From positions 1 through 9,413 of the forward strand of contig CALNCU010000192.1 of NCBI GenBank assembly GCA_937875395.1: a DNA stretch of 9,413 bases, given 5' to 3'. The position numbers and the translations under genes were made by a program. This DNA is from an uncultured Armatimonadota bacterium. Its GTDB lineage: Bacteria; Armatimonadota; UBA5829; DTJY01. Of the stretch, positions 6,873-9,413 are shown piece by piece (the first letter of the stretch is position 1; each line of letters starts with the position of its first letter). The notes beneath the pieces are model-generated. The model saw only the letters and a program-made list of their open reading frames with translations, was not told where the DNA came from and did no database searches.

Positions 6873-8250
6873 TGTAGAGCGCCCTCACAATCTCTTCCAT
6901 ACATATCCCCCTGGAGCCTTTAACAAGGATTATATCGCCCGCAAGCGCTTTATCCTTTAGATGTGCCGCCGCATCTAAGCTGTTCTCAAAAGAAAAGATG
7001 CAGTCTGCAGAAAAACCGGCGGCTTTGGCTCCTTCGGCCACCGATAGGGACTGTTTGCCCACGGTGACCAGTATATCTATACTGTTCTCTGCAATAAGCG
7101 TGCCTATATCCATGTGAGCCTTGTGCGCATAATCCCCCAGTTCAAGCATATCGCCAAGAACGGCAACTCTGCGTTTGGCTCCTTTAAGCACGCAGAGCGT
7201 GCGCAGGGCAGCCAGCATGGAGGCCGGATTTGCATTGTAGGCATCATTTAAAATGGTGTATCTCCGCTTGCTTTTGGTAAGTTCCATGCGCATAGAGGGG
7301 AGCTTAAACCCCTGCAGGCCGTCACGAATGGTATAAAGATCTACTTCCATATGATGGGCTACGGCAGCCGCCGCCAGGGCGTTGTATACGTTGTGCGTCC
7401 CCGGAACGGGCAGGCGAACCTCTATGGCGCCGCCCTCTACCAGAAGGGTGAAGGTGCACTTCCCGGCGGCATTGCACTTTATTCTTGTACCTATTACATC
7501 CGCCCCCTGGCAGGAACCAAAGCTCACCTTATTGCCGTTAAACCTGTCGCGCAGGACTATGTAGTAGCAATCTTCAGCGTTTAGAATAACCGTGCCGTCC
7601 GGCGGGAGTTCGGCAAGCAACTCGCTCTTGGCATCTGCAATGGCACCCTGCGAGCCAAGACGCTCTATGTGCGAGAGGCCTATGTTTGTAATCACGCCTA
7701 CGGATGGTTTTGCAATGGCGGCAAGACGCCGTATCTCCCCTATGCCGCGCATGGCCATCTCCAGGACAACTATCTGATGGCTCCTGTCCAGCCGGAAGAG
7801 CGTAAGCGGAACGCCTATCTCATTGTTATAGTTCATCTCATTCTTGAGCACACGCCATTTTTTCTCAAGAACAGATGCTATCATCTCTTTTGTAGAGGTT
7901 TTGCCGACGCTTCCGGTTACTGCTATTACTTTTACATTGAACTTGCTTCTGTAGTACCCGGCAAGCTCGCCAAGCGCCCAGCGCGTATCATCCACCATTA
8001 TTACGGCGCCCGGCCAATCCTTGGGGAGGTCCACTTTTTCAGATACTACAAGAGCACCGGCCCCGGATGCAGCCGCGCTGCCCGCATAACTGTGGCCGTT
8101 AAACCTGTCACCTTTTAACGCAAAAAATATATCCCCTGCTGCAATAGAGCGTGTATCCGTGCTTATGCCTCTTGCAACAGAGTCTTTGTCACCCTTTTTT
8201 AGAGTGCCGCCTACCGCCTGACATATTTCTTTAATTGACAGCGCTTCCAA
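6865..8250 (-). CDS. murF: UDP-N-acetylmuramoyl-tripeptide--D-alanyl-D-alanine ligase MurF
   Basis: MurF is the cytoplasmic ATP-dependent ligase that adds the dipeptide D-Ala-D-Ala to UDP-MurNAc-tripeptide, completing the pentapeptide precursor. The 461 residues are typical. The UDP-binding N-terminal domain has STDTRS (30-35) and GDIFFALKGDRFNGH (39-53). The ATP domain has P-loop GSVGKTST (113-120), NYNNEIGVPLT (140-150), E164 in LEMAMRG and NIGLSHIERLGS (189-200). The C-terminal part has GTHNVYNALAA (284-294), NDAYNANPASM (335-345), LGDMLELG (365-372) and VKGSRG (443-448). NYNNEIG and DAYNANP are diagnostic for MurF. The start is a TTG at 8250: an in-frame TAA at 8275-8277 closes the frame, no ATG, GTG or TTG lies between, and the N terminus fits the family. 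A purine-rich AAGAAGAAAGAAG (8258-8270) is the only Shine-Dalgarno-like sequence. Confidence 0.97.
   Translation of the reverse strand: MEALSIKEICQAVGGTLKKGDKDSVARGISTDTRSIAAGDIFFALKGDRFNGHSYAGSAAASGAGALVVSEKVDLPKDWPGAVIMVDDTRWALGELAGYYRSKFNVKVIAVTGSVGKTSTKEMIASVLEKKWRVLKNEMNYNNEIGVPLTLFRLDRSHQIVVLEMAMRGIGEIRRLAAIAKPSVGVITNIGLSHIERLGSQGAIADAKSELLAELPPDGTVILNAEDCYYIVLRDRFNGNKVSFGSCQGADVIGTRIKCNAAGKCTFTLLVEGGAIEVRLPVPGTHNVYNALAAAAVAHHMEVDLYTIRDGLQGFKLPSMRMELTKSKRRYTILNDAYNANPASMLAALRTLCVLKGAKRRVAVLGDMLELGDYAHKAHMDIGTLIAENSIDILVTVGKQSLSVAEGAKAAGFSADCIFSFENSLDAAAHLKDKALAGDIILVKGSRGICMEEIVRALYND
6882..6886 (-). promoter_or_regulatory. Ribosome binding site of mraY (GAGGG)
   Basis: GAGGG lies 9 nt before the mraY ATG and inside the last codons of murF. 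It supports the 6872 start and the 8-bp overlap of the two genes. Confidence 0.7.
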
Positions 8251-8302
8251 CTTAAAACTTCTTTCTTCTTGGTTTTACAGGACGGGAACCGGGTGTGTTT
8301 TA
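8251..8302 (-). other. murE-murF intergenic gap, 52 bp
   Basis: This is the longest non-coding stretch in the window. On the coding strand it has a short C-rich half next to murE and a purine-rich half next to murF. I see no convincing hairpin terminator with a T run and no clear -35/-10 pair, so read-through transcription from murE is the simplest reading. Confidence 0.6.
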
Positions 8303-9413
8303 TCAGCGTTTCATGGCAGATAAAACTTCCCGCACGACCTCCCGATCATCAAAGTGGATGGTTCTATCCCTGAATATCTGGTAGGTTTCATGGCCTTTGC
8401 CGGCCACTACTACAATATCGCCGGGACGCGCCAGAGAGATTGCCCTGGCGATTGCAGCGCGGCGGTCAACTATGGCTTCTATATCGGCAGGGCCGCCGAC
8501 GGTGCCCGCCATGATCTCTTTTATAATGGCTTGCGGGGGTTCGCTTCTGGGGTTGTCCGATGTGATTATGCACACATCCGCCATATGCGCCCCAATCCCC
8601 CCCATCATGGGTCTCTTGCCACGGTCCCTGTCTCCGCCGCACCCAAAGACTACTATCAGACGCTCGCTGGTTAGATCCCGGGCAGCCGAGAGGATGTTCT
8701 CCAGGCTGTCCGGCGTGTGCGCATAATCTACCAGCACAGAAAATTTTTGCCCGCTCTGCACAGATTCGAAGCGCCCTGCCACCGATGAAACGGCCTCTAA
8801 ACCAGCCTTTATGTGGTCTGCCCCTATGCCCAGGGCGCAGGCCGCACCTATTGCCGAAAGGGAGTTGTAGACGTTAAAGATGCCTCCAAGTTTAAGGTCT
8901 ACATGGAACTCTCCGTCTTTAAGCTTTACGTCAAATGAGACACCGGAGGCGGATGCATGAATGTTCTCTGCAGTTATATCGGCAGGGTTCTTTACGCCTA
9001 TGGTGATTACCGGGCCGTGCACGGCGGCGGCAATATCTACACCGGCGGGGTCATCGGTATTTACAACAGCGGCAAATGCCTTGTTTGAGGCTGCCGGATA
9101 CTCCACAAAGAGTCTTTTTTTTGCTTCAAAATAGTTTTCCAGTGATTTGTGAAAGTCCAGGTGGTCGCGGGTAAGGTTTGTAAAGACGCCTACATCAAAC
9201 TCTGTGCCTTTCGTTCTCCCAAGCTCCAGGGCATGGGATGATACCTCCATTGCCGCTGCAGAGACGCCTTCTTTCAGCATCAGGGAGAAGAGTTCCTGCA
9301 AATCTGCAGATTCCGGGGTGGTTCTATCACCGGGGATGGTTGTGCCGTTGATGCGTGCACCCATGGTGCCTATAATGCCGGCGCCCATCCCGGCTGCCCG
9401 GATTATGCTCTCT
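8303..9413 (-). CDS. murE: UDP-N-acetylmuramoyl-L-alanyl-D-glutamate--2,6-diaminopimelate ligase MurE, 5' end cut by window
   Basis: MurE is the cytoplasmic ATP-dependent ligase that adds the third residue to UDP-MurNAc-L-Ala-D-Glu. The last 369 residues are visible and the frame is open at the window edge. Upstream parts missing are the UDP-binding domain and the P-loop, roughly 110-130 residues. In fragment numbering: GDRTTPES (28-35), MEVSSHAL (55-62), FTNLTRDHLDFH (77-88), probable carbamylated lysine K98, FNVYNSLSA (179-187), GRFE (213-216), VDYAHTPDSLE (228-238), GCGGDRDRGKRPMM (257-270), SDNPRSEPP (285-293) and GKGHE (338-342). The DNPR motif is the known signature of meso-diaminopimelate-adding MurE; L-Lys enzymes carry other residues there. 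An internal ATG at 9388 could be mistaken for the start, but the eight codons before it fit MurE and the TTP motif follows too soon for a whole protein. Confidence 0.97.
   Translation of the reverse strand, partial: ESIIRAAGMGAGIIGTMGARINGTTIPGDRTTPESADLQELFSLMLKEGVSAAAMEVSSHALELGRTKGTEFDVGVFTNLTRDHLDFHKSLENYFEAKKRLFVEYPAASNKAFAAVVNTDDPAGVDIAAAVHGPVITIGVKNPADITAENIHASASGVSFDVKLKDGEFHVDLKLGGIFNVYNSLSAIGAACALGIGADHIKAGLEAVSSVAGRFESVQSGQKFSVLVDYAHTPDSLENILSAARDLTSERLIVVFGCGGDRDRGKRPMMGGIGAHMADVCIITSDNPRSEPPQAIIKEIMAGTVGGPADIEAIVDRRAAIARAISLARPGDIVVVAGKGHETYQIFRDRTIHFDDREVVREVLSAMKR

Noticed and set aside
8251..8302. Terminator or promoter between murE and murF
   Set aside because: No stable hairpin followed by a T run and no believable -35/-10 pair could be seen by eye in the 52 bp.
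412..9305. Over-represented ATCTGC / GCAGAT hexamer, possible uptake or Chi-like signal
   Set aside because: Most copies I checked are in-frame Ala-Asp codon pairs GCA GAT on the coding strand, so codon preference explains them; flanking bases are not conserved.
8303..9388. MurE starting at the ATG at 9388
   Set aside because: The frame is open to the window edge, the eight codons upstream fit the MurE helix after the P-loop, and a start there would remove the P-loop and UDP-binding domain.

Overview
The window is a solid block of cell-wall genes from a bacterial dcw (division and cell wall) cluster. All genes lie on the minus strand. In transcription order, from the high coordinates down, they are murE (5' end cut by the window), murF, mraY, murD, ftsW, murG, murC and murB (3' end cut by the window). 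Nearly every base is coding. The largest gap is 52 bp, between murE and murF. The other junctions are gaps of 8 to 21 bp or overlaps of 4, 8 and 89 bp. I see no promoter, terminator, RNA gene, mobile element, repeat array or plus-strand gene.

Together the genes carry the peptidoglycan precursor from UDP-GlcNAc-enolpyruvate to lipid II and on to polymerised glycan. MurB and MurC act first (reduction to UDP-MurNAc, then L-Ala addition). MurD adds D-Glu, MurE adds the diamino acid and MurF adds D-Ala-D-Ala. MraY moves the product onto undecaprenyl phosphate, MurG adds GlcNAc to make lipid II, and FtsW polymerises it at the septum. The DNPR motif in MurE predicts meso-diaminopimelate at position 3 of the stem peptide.

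The organism is a bacterium of medium GC content (above half by eye) that uses the Ile codon ATA freely. The gene order and DAP-type MurE fit many Gram-negative-type lineages. I cannot name a phylum from the sequence alone; some MurD and MurC sequence variants differ from the E. coli forms and may help place it.

The region is conserved housekeeping DNA and I found no undescribed system. The points worth a second look are small: an 89-bp ftsW/murG overlap that gives FtsW an arginine-rich tail, a MurD whose usual DSKATN motif reads NSMCTN, a TTG start for murF, and an ambiguous murB start.
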